Assembly (NCBI RefSeq): GCF_049445995.1
Contig: NZ_JBMSDZ010000012.1
Span: forward strand, 1-64,000
DNA length: 64,000 nucleotides
DNA from: Dyella_A sp049445995
GTDB taxonomy: Bacteria > Pseudomonadota > Gammaproteobacteria > Xanthomonadales > Rhodanobacteraceae
Direction of reading: 5' to 3'
In this document: piece after piece, positions 25,054 through 33,548 of the stretch
Numbering within the stretch: position 1 is the stretch's first letter
Layout: each line of letters begins with the position of its first letter
The notes under the pieces: generated by a model
What the model was told of the DNA's origin: nothing
Database searches by the model: none
The model's input: the letters and a program-made list of their open reading frames with translations, nothing else
Program-made: the position numbers and the translations under genes

Positions 25054-26658
25054 ATGCGCCGTCTCGTTCTCGCCGTTGCGCTCGCCAGCGCGCTCGTCAG
25101 CACCGCCACGCTCGCCCACGGAGACAAGCACGACGACGCCAGGTCGAAGGAGAAATCGCCCGACGCGGCGCTGGTCAAGCCGCAGTCCTCGGAGACCGAG
25201 GGCAGCGTCACCGTCGAAGGCAGGCGCGTCGACTACAAGGCCGTCGCCGGCACGCTGGTGCTGCATGGCAAGGGCGACAAGGAGCACGAGCCGACGGTGA
25301 GCATGTTTTACACCGCGTACTTCAAGAAGGGCGTGCCGGCCGGCCAGCGGCCGATCACCTTCATCTACAACGGCGGCCCCGGCTCGGCCACGGTGTGGCT
25401 GCACATGGGCGCGTTCGGGCCGAAGCGCGTGGTCACCAGCGACGACAGCCACACGCCCGCGGCGCCCTATGGCCTGGTCAACAATGACTACAGCCTGCTC
25501 GACGCGTCCGACCTCGTGTTCATCGACGCCCCCGGCGCCGGCTTCAGCCGCCTGATCGCCGATGACGCGGACAAGGCCAGGCGCGACAAGCAGATGAAGG
25601 AACGCAAGAAGGCGATCTACGGCGTCGACGGCGACGGCCACGCCTTCGCCCGGTTCATCACCCAGTTCCTGTCCAGGTACGGCCGCTGGAACTCGCCGAA
25701 ATACCTGTTCGGCGAAAGCTACGGCACCACCCGCTCGGCAGTGGTGGCCAACATCCTGGAGAACGAGGACAGCGTCGATCTCAACGGCGTGATCCTGCTC
25801 TCGCAGATCCTCAGCTTCGACACCAGCATCGATGGCCCCGAGTTCAATCCCGGCATCGACCTGCCCTACGTGCTGGCGCTGCCCACCTTCGCCGCCACTG
25901 CCTACTACCACCACCAGCTGCCGCAGCCGCCGGCCGCGCTGGAGCCGTTCCTCAAAGAGGTGGAGCAATACGCCATGGGCGACTACGCGCAGGCGCTGCT
26001 GCAGGGCGCCGCGCTCGACAGCGCGCGCAAGCAGGCGGTGGCCGAGAGGCTGCACCAGTACACCGGCCTGCCGGTGGACTACCTGCTCAAGGCCAACCTG
26101 CGCGTCACCGGCGGCATGTTCGAGCACGAGCTGCAGGCGGCCACCGACACCACCACCGGCCGCCTCGACAGCCGCTTCTCCGGCCCCTCGCTCGACCCGC
26201 TCGGCAAGACCTCCGAATACGATCCGCAGTCCTCGGCGATCAGCTCCGCCTACGTCGCCGCGTTCAACGACTACGTGCGCACGCAGCTCAAGTTCGGCCA
26301 GGACATGCGCTACCGCCTGTATGCCGACATCGACCACTGGAACTTCGCGCACAAGGCACCGGGCGGGCGGGGCCGGGCGAGGCAATCCTCCACCAACGTC
26401 ATGCCCGACCTCGCCATGGCGATGAAGACCAACCCGAACCTCAAGGTGTTCCTCAACGGCGGCTACTACGACCTGGCCACGCCGTATTTCGCCGCCGAGT
26501 ACGAGATGAACCACCTGCCGATCCCCGACAGCCTGCGCAAGAACATCACCACCCAGTGGTATCCCTCCGGCCACATGGTCTACGCGCACCAGGCGTCGCT
26601 GAAGCAGCTGCATGACAACGTGGCGAAGTTCATCCAGAGCACCGACAACGTCAAGTGA
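25054..26658 (+). CDS. S10 family serine carboxypeptidase-like protein
   Basis: A 534-residue exported protein with a signal peptide ending near TLAHG (about residue 22). It has the alpha/beta-hydrolase peptidase S10 fold: oxyanion region FIYNGGPGSATVWLHMG, catalytic Ser in FGESYGTT (about residue 221), Asp in GGYYDLATPY (about 471) and His in PSGHMVY (about 506). All three triad residues are present. Proteins of this type in Xanthomonadales are periplasmic or secreted and trim C-terminal residues of peptides. It is monocistronic between two repeat-bearing gaps. Confidence 0.92.
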   Translation: MRRLVLAVALASALVSTATLAHGDKHDDARSKEKSPDAALVKPQSSETEGSVTVEGRRVDYKAVAGTLVLHGKGDKEHEPTVSMFYTAYFKKGVPAGQRPITFIYNGGPGSATVWLHMGAFGPKRVVTSDDSHTPAAPYGLVNNDYSLLDASDLVFIDAPGAGFSRLIADDADKARRDKQMKERKKAIYGVDGDGHAFARFITQFLSRYGRWNSPKYLFGESYGTTRSAVVANILENEDSVDLNGVILLSQILSFDTSIDGPEFNPGIDLPYVLALPTFAATAYYHHQLPQPPAALEPFLKEVEQYAMGDYAQALLQGAALDSARKQAVAERLHQYTGLPVDYLLKANLRVTGGMFEHELQAATDTTTGRLDSRFSGPSLDPLGKTSEYDPQSSAISSAYVAAFNDYVRTQLKFGQDMRYRLYADIDHWNFAHKAPGGRGRARQSSTNVMPDLAMAMKTNPNLKVFLNGGYYDLATPYFAAEYEMNHLPIPDSLRKNITTQWYPSGHMVYAHQASLKQLHDNVAKFIQSTDNVK

Positions 26659-26844
26659 CCCACCGGGCGGGCCAGGGACGGCCCCCCTCGCGCACCGAGT
26701 GGGGTATGGGAGAGTGCAGGCCGGGCAGCCGTTGCAGCACATAGCCTTCGACCAACGTATTCCTCCCGGCCGCCGCGTGAAGTTGCACGGTGCGATTCCG
26801 GCCACGTGGCCAGATACGCTCTGGGCACCTCACGCGCCATAGCC

Positions 26845-26924
26845 GTCATTCCGGCGAAAGCCGGAATCCAGCGTCTTGGAATGGTCCGCCAGAGGCACTG
26901 GATTCCGGCTTTCGCCGGAATGAC
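26845..26924. repeat. Inverted repeat GTCATTCCGGCGAAAGCCGG
   Basis: Near-perfect 26-nt arms starting gtcattccggcgaaagccgg and ending ccggctttcgccggaatgac are separated by about 28 nt. It sits in the 340-bp gap between the S10 peptidase and the SnoaL-like gene, which holds no other gene. It would form a long hairpin in either transcript. Confidence 0.85.
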
Positions 26925-26998
26925 GGCCTGGATCGCGCGCCGCTTTGCGATGTTCCGGCCAGTCGCTACGATCCTCTTTTCCCCAGCGACACCCCGCC

Positions 26999-27370
26999 AT
27001 GCGCCCCCTGATCGACCGCTACATCGACGCCTACAACCGCATCGATGTCGACGCCATGCTGCTCACCCTGCACCCGGACATCGTGTTCGAGAACATCAGC
27101 GGCGGCACGCTCAACGTGCACGTGCAGGGCATTGCCGAGTTCGAGCGGCTGGCGCGCAGCACGCAACCGTTGTTCAGCACGCGCCGGCAGATCATCACCG
27201 CGTACAGCGAGGTCGGCGACACCGCCACCGCGCACATCCTGTTCGACGGCACCTTTGCCATGGACCTGCCCAACGGCGTGCGCGCCGGCCAGAGCATCTG
27301 CATGCCCGGCCGCTCCGAGTTCCGCATCCACGACGGCCTGCTGATCTACATCGCCGACCACAGCGACTGA
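26999..27370 (+). CDS. NTF2/SnoaL-like domain protein
   Basis: A 123-residue protein of the nuclear transport factor 2 superfamily (SnoaL-like). It begins MRPLIDRYIDAYNRIDVDAMLLTLHPDIVFENISGG, typical of the helix-strand start of this cone-shaped fold, and ends in a polar strand (HDGLLIYIADHSD). Such proteins are small binding or isomerase-like domains; no catalytic assignment is possible. ATG 26999 is preferred because the conserved domain begins there. A palindromic repeat follows. Confidence 0.82.
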   Translation: MRPLIDRYIDAYNRIDVDAMLLTLHPDIVFENISGGTLNVHVQGIAEFERLARSTQPLFSTRRQIITAYSEVGDTATAHILFDGTFAMDLPNGVRAGQSICMPGRSEFRIHDGLLIYIADHSD

Positions 27371-27398
27371 CTCAGCTTCCGCCCCAAGGCATGAATCC

Positions 27399-27460
27399 GT
27401 AGGAGCGCACCCTGTGCGCGACCCCCCACGCATCCGGTCGCGCACAGGGTGCGCTCCTAC
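27399..27460. repeat. Palindromic repeat, GTAGGAGCGCACCCTGTGCG family, copy 1
   Basis: Arms GTAGGAGCGCACCCTGTGCG / CGCACAGGGTGCGCTCCTAC are perfect complements around a short loop (62 nt in total). Three further copies lie at 53705-53792, 55835-55918 and 58141-58226. Downstream, about 27475-27560, an open stretch reading GNLLFALNSDQLQRDGAK then stop looks like the worn end of a lost gene, not identified. Confidence 0.92.
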
Positions 27461-27616
27461 AAAAAGCCGAAGCGAGCCCACAGCTGCGACCGGCACGCAT
27501 CCGCGGCAACCTGCTGTTCGCGCTCAACTCCGACCAGCTGCAGCGCGACGGCGCCAAGTGAACCTGAATCGGTCCGCTGGACTGAATGATGGCGCTTCGG
27601 TGAGCATGGCCGACAC

Positions 27617-29284
27617 ATGCCCGCCCTTCCCGCATCTCCCGACGAACTGCTGCAGCTGCTGCCCGAAGCCGTGGTGCAGACGGACCCGGGGTGGACGCTC
27701 ACCTACCTCAATCCCGCCTGGCACACCCTCACGGGCCATCCGGTGGAGGAGGCGCTCGGCCGGTCGCTGCTGGACTTCGTGCATCCCGACGACACCGGGG
27801 CGCTGAGGGCAGGCATGCCGGTGTTCCGGCTGCGGCGGGCCGACGCCGAGCATCGCTGGATGCGCCTGCAGCTACAGCCGAAGACGGATGCCGCGGACCG
27901 CGTGATCAGTCGCCAGGGCGTGTTGATCGAGATCACCGAGATCGGCGAGCAGGTGCTGATGGAGGACCGCCAGCGCTTCCTGCGGCTGCTGGAAACCATC
28001 GATGGCGTGGTCTGGGAAGCGGAGCTCGGCGTGGGCAACACCTTCCTGAGCCCACAGGTGGAACGCCTGTTCGGTTACGCGGTGGAGGAGTGGCGCGCCG
28101 ACCCGGGCTTCTGGCGGGCGCACGTGCATCCCGACGACCTGCCGGAGGCGCTGGCCATCGACGAGGCGGCGTACCACGCCACGCACAGTTACGCCTACGA
28201 GATGAGTTACCGGCTGATCGCCAAGTCCGGCCAGATCGTGTGGGTGCGCGACCTGTGCCGCGTGGATGTCGAGCCCGGCCGGCCGAACCGCATGATCGGC
28301 CTGATGATCGACGTCACCCGGCAGAAAAATACCGAGCTCGAGCTGGTGGCGTCCGACAACCGCTACGCACTCGCCACCCGCGGATCCAACGACGGCATCT
28401 GGGACTGGAACCTGCAGACCGACGAACTGCACGTGTCCGAGCGCTTCAACGAAATCGTCGGGCTCGACCAGGGCGACACCCTGCATCCGCACGGCTGGAA
28501 TTACCTGCAACAGCTCATCGACCCCGACGATCGCGAGCGCGTGCAGGCCGCCTATCGCCGGCACCTGTCCGGCCAGCGCCCCAACTTTTCGGTGGATTTC
28601 CGCGCGCGTCACGGCTCGGGGCGATCGGTGTGGCTCAACTGGCGCGGCGTCGCCCAGTTCGAAAACGGCGTCGCCGTGCGCATGGCCGGGTCGCTCAGCG
28701 ATCTGGCCGAGCGCGGCAGCTCTTACGACGCGCTCACCAACCTGCCCGGCCGACCGTTGTTCCGCGATCGCCTCGAGCACGCCCTCGCGCTGCATCAGGA
28801 CGGGGCGTCCAAACGTGGTGACGCGCCGATCCAGGCCGACCCCACCCGGTTCGCCGTGCTGCTGCTGGACCTCGACCGCTTCAAGGCCGTCAACGACACC
28901 CTCGGCCACCACGTCGGCGACCTGCTGCTGCAACAGGTGGCCCGCCGGCTGGAATCGGGCGTGCGGGCGATCGATCTGGTCGCTCGCATGAGCGGCGACG
29001 AGTTCAACGTGCTGCTCGAGTCGGTCGATCACGCCGGTGCCACCGACCGCGCCCAGCAGATCGCCGCCGCCCTCGCGGCCCCTTATCAGATCGGCACGCA
29101 CACGGTGAGCTGCCCCGCCAGCATCGGCGTGGTCAGCAGCCAGGCCGGCTTCGCCACCACCGACGATTACCTGCGCGCTGCGGATGCGGCCATGTACCGG
29201 GCCAAGAGCCACGGGTTGGGCGTGTGCGTTTTTTCGGGAGAAGATGGCGTCGCAGGGTCGGGTCCGCTTCCGCGCGCGAAATAA
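27617..29284 (+). CDS. PAS-domain diguanylate cyclase-like protein
   Basis: A 555-residue cytoplasmic signalling protein with three PAS-type sensor domains (about 8-115, 118-240, 245-365) and a C-terminal GGDEF domain (about 371-535). The active loop reads ARMSGDEFNVL (SGDEF instead of GGDEF, residues about 459-463). An intact inhibitory site RxxD (RAID) lies five residues before it, so product binding is expected. LLDLDRFKAVNDTLGHHVGD shows the metal and base residues intact. It would make cyclic di-GMP in response to an unknown signal; SGDEF variants can be active. No membrane segment, so an internal ligand or redox signal is likely. Monocistronic. Confidence 0.92.
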   Translation: MPALPASPDELLQLLPEAVVQTDPGWTLTYLNPAWHTLTGHPVEEALGRSLLDFVHPDDTGALRAGMPVFRLRRADAEHRWMRLQLQPKTDAADRVISRQGVLIEITEIGEQVLMEDRQRFLRLLETIDGVVWEAELGVGNTFLSPQVERLFGYAVEEWRADPGFWRAHVHPDDLPEALAIDEAAYHATHSYAYEMSYRLIAKSGQIVWVRDLCRVDVEPGRPNRMIGLMIDVTRQKNTELELVASDNRYALATRGSNDGIWDWNLQTDELHVSERFNEIVGLDQGDTLHPHGWNYLQQLIDPDDRERVQAAYRRHLSGQRPNFSVDFRARHGSGRSVWLNWRGVAQFENGVAVRMAGSLSDLAERGSSYDALTNLPGRPLFRDRLEHALALHQDGASKRGDAPIQADPTRFAVLLLDLDRFKAVNDTLGHHVGDLLLQQVARRLESGVRAIDLVARMSGDEFNVLLESVDHAGATDRAQQIAAALAAPYQIGTHTVSCPASIGVVSSQAGFATTDDYLRAADAAMYRAKSHGLGVCVFSGEDGVAGSGPLPRAK

Positions 29285-29428
29285 GTGGACCTGAGCCGTT
29301 CGTCGCGGTCGATGAAGGCGGCGCTGACCCTCTGACTGCTCCTGACCTGCTTAGGATTGCCGCGGTTCGATCAGCAACGGATCGGAATCAGCTTTGGGAG
29401 AAGCAATTCGATCGTCTTCTCTGCCTTC

Positions 29429-29665
29429 TCATTTGTCAGCCTTGTTCAGTCGCCTGAGATGTTCGACTTTCTGTTCGGGAGTCATGGCGTTCCATCCGTC
29501 GATAACCTCCCTCGCCGTCTTCGGCCTCGCTGGGCGATCCAAAGGCCGCAGCTCTCCCTCATCCTGATGGCGCCTCATGAGGCGAGCGGCATCTCGATTT
29601 GCAGGACGTGCTCCGAAGAGGCTGAGTCTGCCGAGGGCGCCCTTTACTTGACGTCGTTTTGCCAT
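29429..29665 (-). CDS. Small basic hypothetical protein
   Basis: A 78-residue open frame starting MAKRRQVKGALGRLSLFGAR, rich in Arg and Lys, ending in a helix (AREVIDGWNAMTPEQKVEHLRRLNKADK). The amphipathic C-terminus looks like genuine protein sequence rather than a shadow, and no other gene overlaps it. It is not recognised. It lies between the GGDEF gene and the decayed restriction-modification operon, in a stretch of lower GC content. Confidence 0.4.
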   Translation of the reverse strand: MAKRRQVKGALGRLSLFGARPANRDAARLMRRHQDEGELRPLDRPARPKTAREVIDGWNAMTPEQKVEHLRRLNKADK

Positions 29666-29887
29666 CGATAGCCATCCGAGCAAAAGGTTGGGGAGAACGC
29701 ATGCTCGGGCATGCGCGTCGGAAGACGTGGACTAGGGCTCGCGGGCGCAACGAATACCGGCGGCAGGTTGGCGTCTTTCAGCGGCGTCTACCCGCGCTGT
29801 AGTTGCCACCCGGAGCCCTGCAGTGCCTGGCTGCCAACTAGCGTAGGCCTGCTCACTTCCATGCACCGCATCAACGGTTCCGATCCT

Positions 29888-31506
29888 TCACGGCAACGGT
29901 GCCAGCCCCAGTTCGGCGAGAAACGCGTTGTGCCGCTGCTTTGCCTTGGCAATATCCCGCTCGATCTGCACCAGGTCTGCATGCACCGCCTTGAGGTCAA
30001 CCTCTCTCTCCGCCTCGGCGGTGCTGACATAGCGCGAGATGTTGAGGTTGTAGTCGTTGTCGACGATCTCCTTCATCGACACGCGTCGGGAGTAGCGGTC
30101 CCTTTCCGTGCGGTCCCGGTAAGTCGACACGATCCGCTCGATGTCTTCCTCACTCAGCTGGTTCTGGCGTTTGCCCTTGGTGAAGTGCTCGGCGGCGTTG
30201 ATGAACAGCACGTCGTCCGGCTTCTTGCACTTCTTCAGCACCAGAATGCACACCGGGATGCCGGTGGAATAGAACAGGTTCGGCGGCAGGCCGATCACGG
30301 TGTCGATATGGCCGTCGGTGAGCAGCTTGGTGCGGATCTCCGCCTCCTTGCCACCGCGGAACAGCACGCCGTGCGGCAAGATGATGGCCATCACGCCGTC
30401 GTCTTTCAGGTAGTGCAGGCCGTGCAGCAAAAAGGCAAAGTCCGCGGCGCTCTTGGGCGCCACGCCGTGGTTCTTGAAGCGCGCGTCCTGGCTCGCCTCG
30501 TCCTTGGGTTCCCAGCGATAGCTGAAGGGCGGATTGGCCACCACCGCGTCGAACTTCGGCTTTTTGGCGGGGTTGCTTTCGCGCAGCCAGTCCCAGTCGT
30601 TCTTCAGCGTGTCGCCGTGCCAGATCTCGAACTCGGTGTCCTTCACCCCGTGCAGCAGCATGTTCATGCGCGCGAGGTTGTACGTGGTGATGTTGGATTC
30701 CTGCCCGACGATGCGGCCGATGCTGCCGCCGGCTTCGGTCATGCGGTGGCGCACGTTCAGCAACAGGGAACCCGAGCCGCAGGCAAAATCGAACACACTG
30801 TCCAGCTTTCGGCGCGGCCCGGTCTTCGGCTCCTGGCTGTCCAGCGTGACGATGGCCGAGAGAATGTTGGAGATCTGCTGCGGGGTGTAGAACTCGCCCG
30901 CCTTCTTGCCACTGCCTGCCGCGAACTGGCCGATCAGGTACTCGTAGGCATCGCCCAGCGTGTCGCTGTCGGTGGAGAACAGCGCCATGCCGCGCGCGAT
31001 CTCGCTGATGACGGCGCACAGCTTGGCGTTGCGGTCGTGGTACTTGCGGCCGAGCTTGTCCGAGCCGAGGTTGATCTCCGAGAACAGACCCTGGAAGTGG
31101 CTCTGGAAGGACTCTTCCTCGATGTACTTGAAGCCTCCTTGCAGCGTGTCCAGCAGCGTGTCGTCCTGGGTCTTGGCCAGATGGACGATATGGCCCCACA
31201 AATACCTGGGCTGGATGACGTAATGCGCCTTGCGCCGCATCTGCTGCTCGAACGCGGTCACGTCCGCCTTGTTGGCCGCATACCAGACCGACAGCGGCGT
31301 CTTGCCGGCGTTGCCGATGGCGTTCGGATCCGGGTAGTCCGATTCCAGCTCCTTCCGGGCCGCCGCCTCGTAGTTGTCGGAGAGGTAGCGCAGGAACAGG
31401 AACGACAGCATGTAGTCGCGGAAATCGTCCGCGTCATCGTGCCGCGCAGTTGGTCGGCGACGTTCCAAAGGGTCTTGCCGAGTTGTTTCTGGTCGTTCTC
31501 CGTCAC
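29888..31506 (-). pseudogene. hsdM: Type I restriction-modification methyltransferase subunit HsdM, frameshifted near the N-terminus
   Basis: Most of a HsdM protein is present: SAM site FDFACGSGSLLL, the N6-adenine motif NPPFSYRW and the C-terminal ISRYVSTAEAEREVDL. The true N-terminus (TENDQKQLGKTLWNVADQLRG, from GTG 31506) is in a different frame. One base appears missing near 31434, where ATGA(A)CGCGGACGAT is expected (reading MNADDFRDYML). An internal start at 31468 could only give a protein lacking the first helix. There is no hsdS gene and hsdR is truncated, so the system should not restrict, though a partner HsdS elsewhere cannot be excluded. Confidence 0.85.
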
Positions 31507-31706
31507 CGTGCCGAATCCCTCTCAGCCTTCGTCTGACTGCGCAGGGTATCGGCGGAAATCCGCACTGTTTGGCCGTCGCGTACCACGATCAAGTCGGTAC
31601 CACTATCGATCGCGGTTTTACGTGCCAGTGCGGCTGCACGGCGCAACGCGGGCTGCGAGGCGCGCAGGTCCGGGTTGCGTGCATGGGAAATATCGCGTGG
31701 CTTCAT
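31503..31706 (-). CDS. Small protein coupled to zeta-toxin-like gene (possible antitoxin)
   Basis: A 67-residue hydrophilic protein, MKPRDISHARNPDLRASQPALRR..., with a predicted helical first half and a strand-rich GTDLIVVRDGQTVRISAD segment. It overlaps the zeta-like gene by 4 bp and the hsdM GTG start by 4 bp, so all three are translationally coupled. Small proteins of this pattern often accompany stand-alone zeta-like ATPases in proteobacteria and may be partner or antitoxin, but it does not resemble the helical epsilon antitoxin. Function not shown. Confidence 0.6.
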   Translation of the reverse strand: MKPRDISHARNPDLRASQPALRRAAALARKTAIDSGTDLIVVRDGQTVRISADTLRSQTKAERDSAR

Positions 31707-32221
31707 GGCTTTTCGCTCCAGTCGAGCAGGACGGGCTCATCGCCTGCATTATCGTACAAGGCCCAGTCGTCCACCTCGGCCTTGTACACCGCATCGAAGT
31801 TGCGCAGTCCGCTGGCAAAACGACGACGAATCACATCTTCGGGAATGTCGTGTCCTCCCTGGCGCACGCGCATGGCCACGCGGTCGATGGCGGTCTGTGC
31901 CGCAGGCAGGCTCAGGAAGAACAGGCTGACGTGGTAGCCCAGTTCGCGCCAGCGCCGGATGCGCTGCCGGTAGCCGACACCGGATAGTGTGGTTTCGAAC
32001 GCGAAACTCTCGTTGCGGGCGACGCACGCCTCGATCTCTTCCAGCATCAATCGCCCGGCCTTGACCGCTGCCGCTTCCGGCGCGAACGGCGACAGACCCG
32101 CGGCGATCAGGTCGGCATTGATGAAACGCGCCAGCTTTGCCCCTTCGGGCAAAAAAGCGCGGGCAAAGGTGGTTTTGCCCGCGCCATTGGGGCCGGCAAT
32201 GATGATGATCCGCTGGCTCAT
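31703..32221 (-). CDS. Zeta-toxin-family P-loop kinase
   Basis: A 172-residue P-loop protein. Walker A is AGPNGAGKTTFARAF (residues about 9-23), followed by ARFINADLIAAGLSPF and FAFETTLSG, which are the substrate-binding Asp and Thr regions of zeta/PezT-like UDP-N-acetylglucosamine kinases. In the family such enzymes phosphorylate a cell-wall precursor and poison the cell; many single-domain chromosomal versions are uncharacterised. It lies between truncated hsdR (10-bp gap) and hsdM, replacing the region where hsdS would be expected. Confidence 0.8.
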   Translation of the reverse strand: MSQRIIIIAGPNGAGKTTFARAFLPEGAKLARFINADLIAAGLSPFAPEAAAVKAGRLMLEEIEACVARNESFAFETTLSGVGYRQRIRRWRELGYHVSLFFLSLPAAQTAIDRVAMRVRQGGHDIPEDVIRRRFASGLRNFDAVYKAEVDDWALYDNAGDEPVLLDWSEKP

Positions 32222-32231
32222 CAGCTCAACC

Positions 32232-33134
32232 TCACATGCGAAGTTCTTTCGGGTTAGCCTTGAGCAGGGTTGAGGCCTTGAAGCTGGTGAGTGTCTTGCC
32301 GCTGCCAGTGGTGTGCCAGATGTAGCCGTTGCCTAGGTTCTTGTCGATGCACTCGACAATGTTCTTCACCGCGTAGATCTGGTACGGCCGCATTATCAGT
32401 AGCTTCTGCTCGCTGGCCACCAGCACCATATAGCGGCTGATCATCTGGCCCAGCGTGCATTTGGCCAGGAACGCATCGGCGAAGGCATCAATGCCGTTGA
32501 TCTTGCTGTTGTCCGGCGCGGCGTACTGGTAAATCGGCAGGAAGCGTTCGTCCGCGTTGAAGGCGAAATGGCGCGCGTTGTTGTTGGCGAAGTAGTAGGT
32601 GGAATCGCGGTTGCTGACCACGAACAGCTGGATGAAGCACAGCAGCGTGCGCGTATAGCCGTTGCCGGGGTCGTTCTTGTACTCGACGATCTGCTCGATC
32701 GCCCGGCGCGGGTTGATACCGAGGGTCTTCAACTCGATCTGCACCGCCGGCACGCCGTTGATGAGCAGCAGCACGTCATACCGGTGGTAGCTGTAGTCCG
32801 TGTTGATACGGAACTGGCTGGCGACCTCGAAGTCGTTCTTGCACCAGTCGTTGATATTCACCAACGTGTAGTTGAGCGGCGTACCGTCATCGCGGGTGAA
32901 CGCATTGCGGTGGCGCAGCGTCTGCGCGGCCTTGAACACATCCGGCGTGACGATCTCTTCGAGCAGGCGTTTGAACTCGGCATCGGTCAGGCTGACCCGG
33001 TTCAGGGCCTCGAGCTTCTCGCGAAAGTTGCGTTCCATCGCTGCGCGATCGCGGATGTCCGGTCGCAACGTGTACTTGAGCTCGCCGAGCTTTTCGATGA
33101 GCTCCTGCTCGATGGTGCTTTCCCTGACTTGCAT
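32232..33134 (-). pseudogene. hsdR: Type I restriction endonuclease subunit HsdR, truncated after motif I
   Basis: The first 300 residues of HsdR are intact: N-terminal helix MQVRESTIEQELIEKLGELK, nuclease core YDVLLLINGVPAVQIELKTL (Asp...Glu-x-Lys) and the helicase Walker A TTGSGKTLTSF. The protein then ends after TLLKANPKELRM. Normal HsdR continues for another 600-700 residues of motor and coupling domains, so DNA translocation and restriction are lost. The break is clean and the next gene starts 10 bp later, suggesting a deletion joined the zeta-like gene to the hsdR stump. Confidence 0.9.
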
Positions 33135-33287
33135 GGAGAACCTCGCGGTCGCATGGCTGCGGCGCCGTGCGCTTTCGATGGACGACGCAGCAGTTTAGCG
33201 GGAGGCCCGAAGCGGCGAACACTGCCGCGGCGAGTGGAGCGGCTAGAACAGCAAGAGCCCGAAGGCACCGTTGAGCGCGTGTGAGAG

Positions 33288-33437
33288 CTAGGCTGCCTGT
33301 TGCGCCGCCGCCGGCGCGGTATCGGGCCGGGCTTCCTGATGCGTGGCGGCGAGGTAGAACCCCACCGCGAGCATGACCAGCAGCGCGACGATGAAGGCGA
33401 TCAGGGCGATGCGGCGGGAGCGGGGCGAGAGTTTCAT
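33288..33437 (-). CDS. Small single-pass membrane protein
   Basis: A 49-residue protein, too short for usual ORF cut-offs: basic N-terminus MKLSPRSRRIALIAF, one hydrophobic helix (IALIAFIVALLVMLAVGFYLA), then a short polar Ala/Gln-rich tail. It starts 112 bp downstream of the lhr stop on the same strand, so it may share its transcript. Positive-inside charge places the tail in the periplasm. Not recognised. Confidence 0.5.
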   Translation of the reverse strand: MKLSPRSRRIALIAFIVALLVMLAVGFYLAATHQEARPDTAPAAAQQAA

Positions 33438-33548
33438 GGGGGCGGCCTGGATGTGTGGCGCGGAGCCTGCGCCTGGCGGTGTGTCCTGCCCGTGGACGAC
33501 GGTGACGCCTGCTTGCGCGCTTGACGCCGGCCGGAGCGGAAGCCGGCG

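Noticed and set aside
27475..27560. Open stretch ending GNLLFALNSDQLQRDGAK
   Set aside because: It may be the worn 3' end of a lost gene, but it is too short to assign a family; mentioned only with the adjacent repeat.
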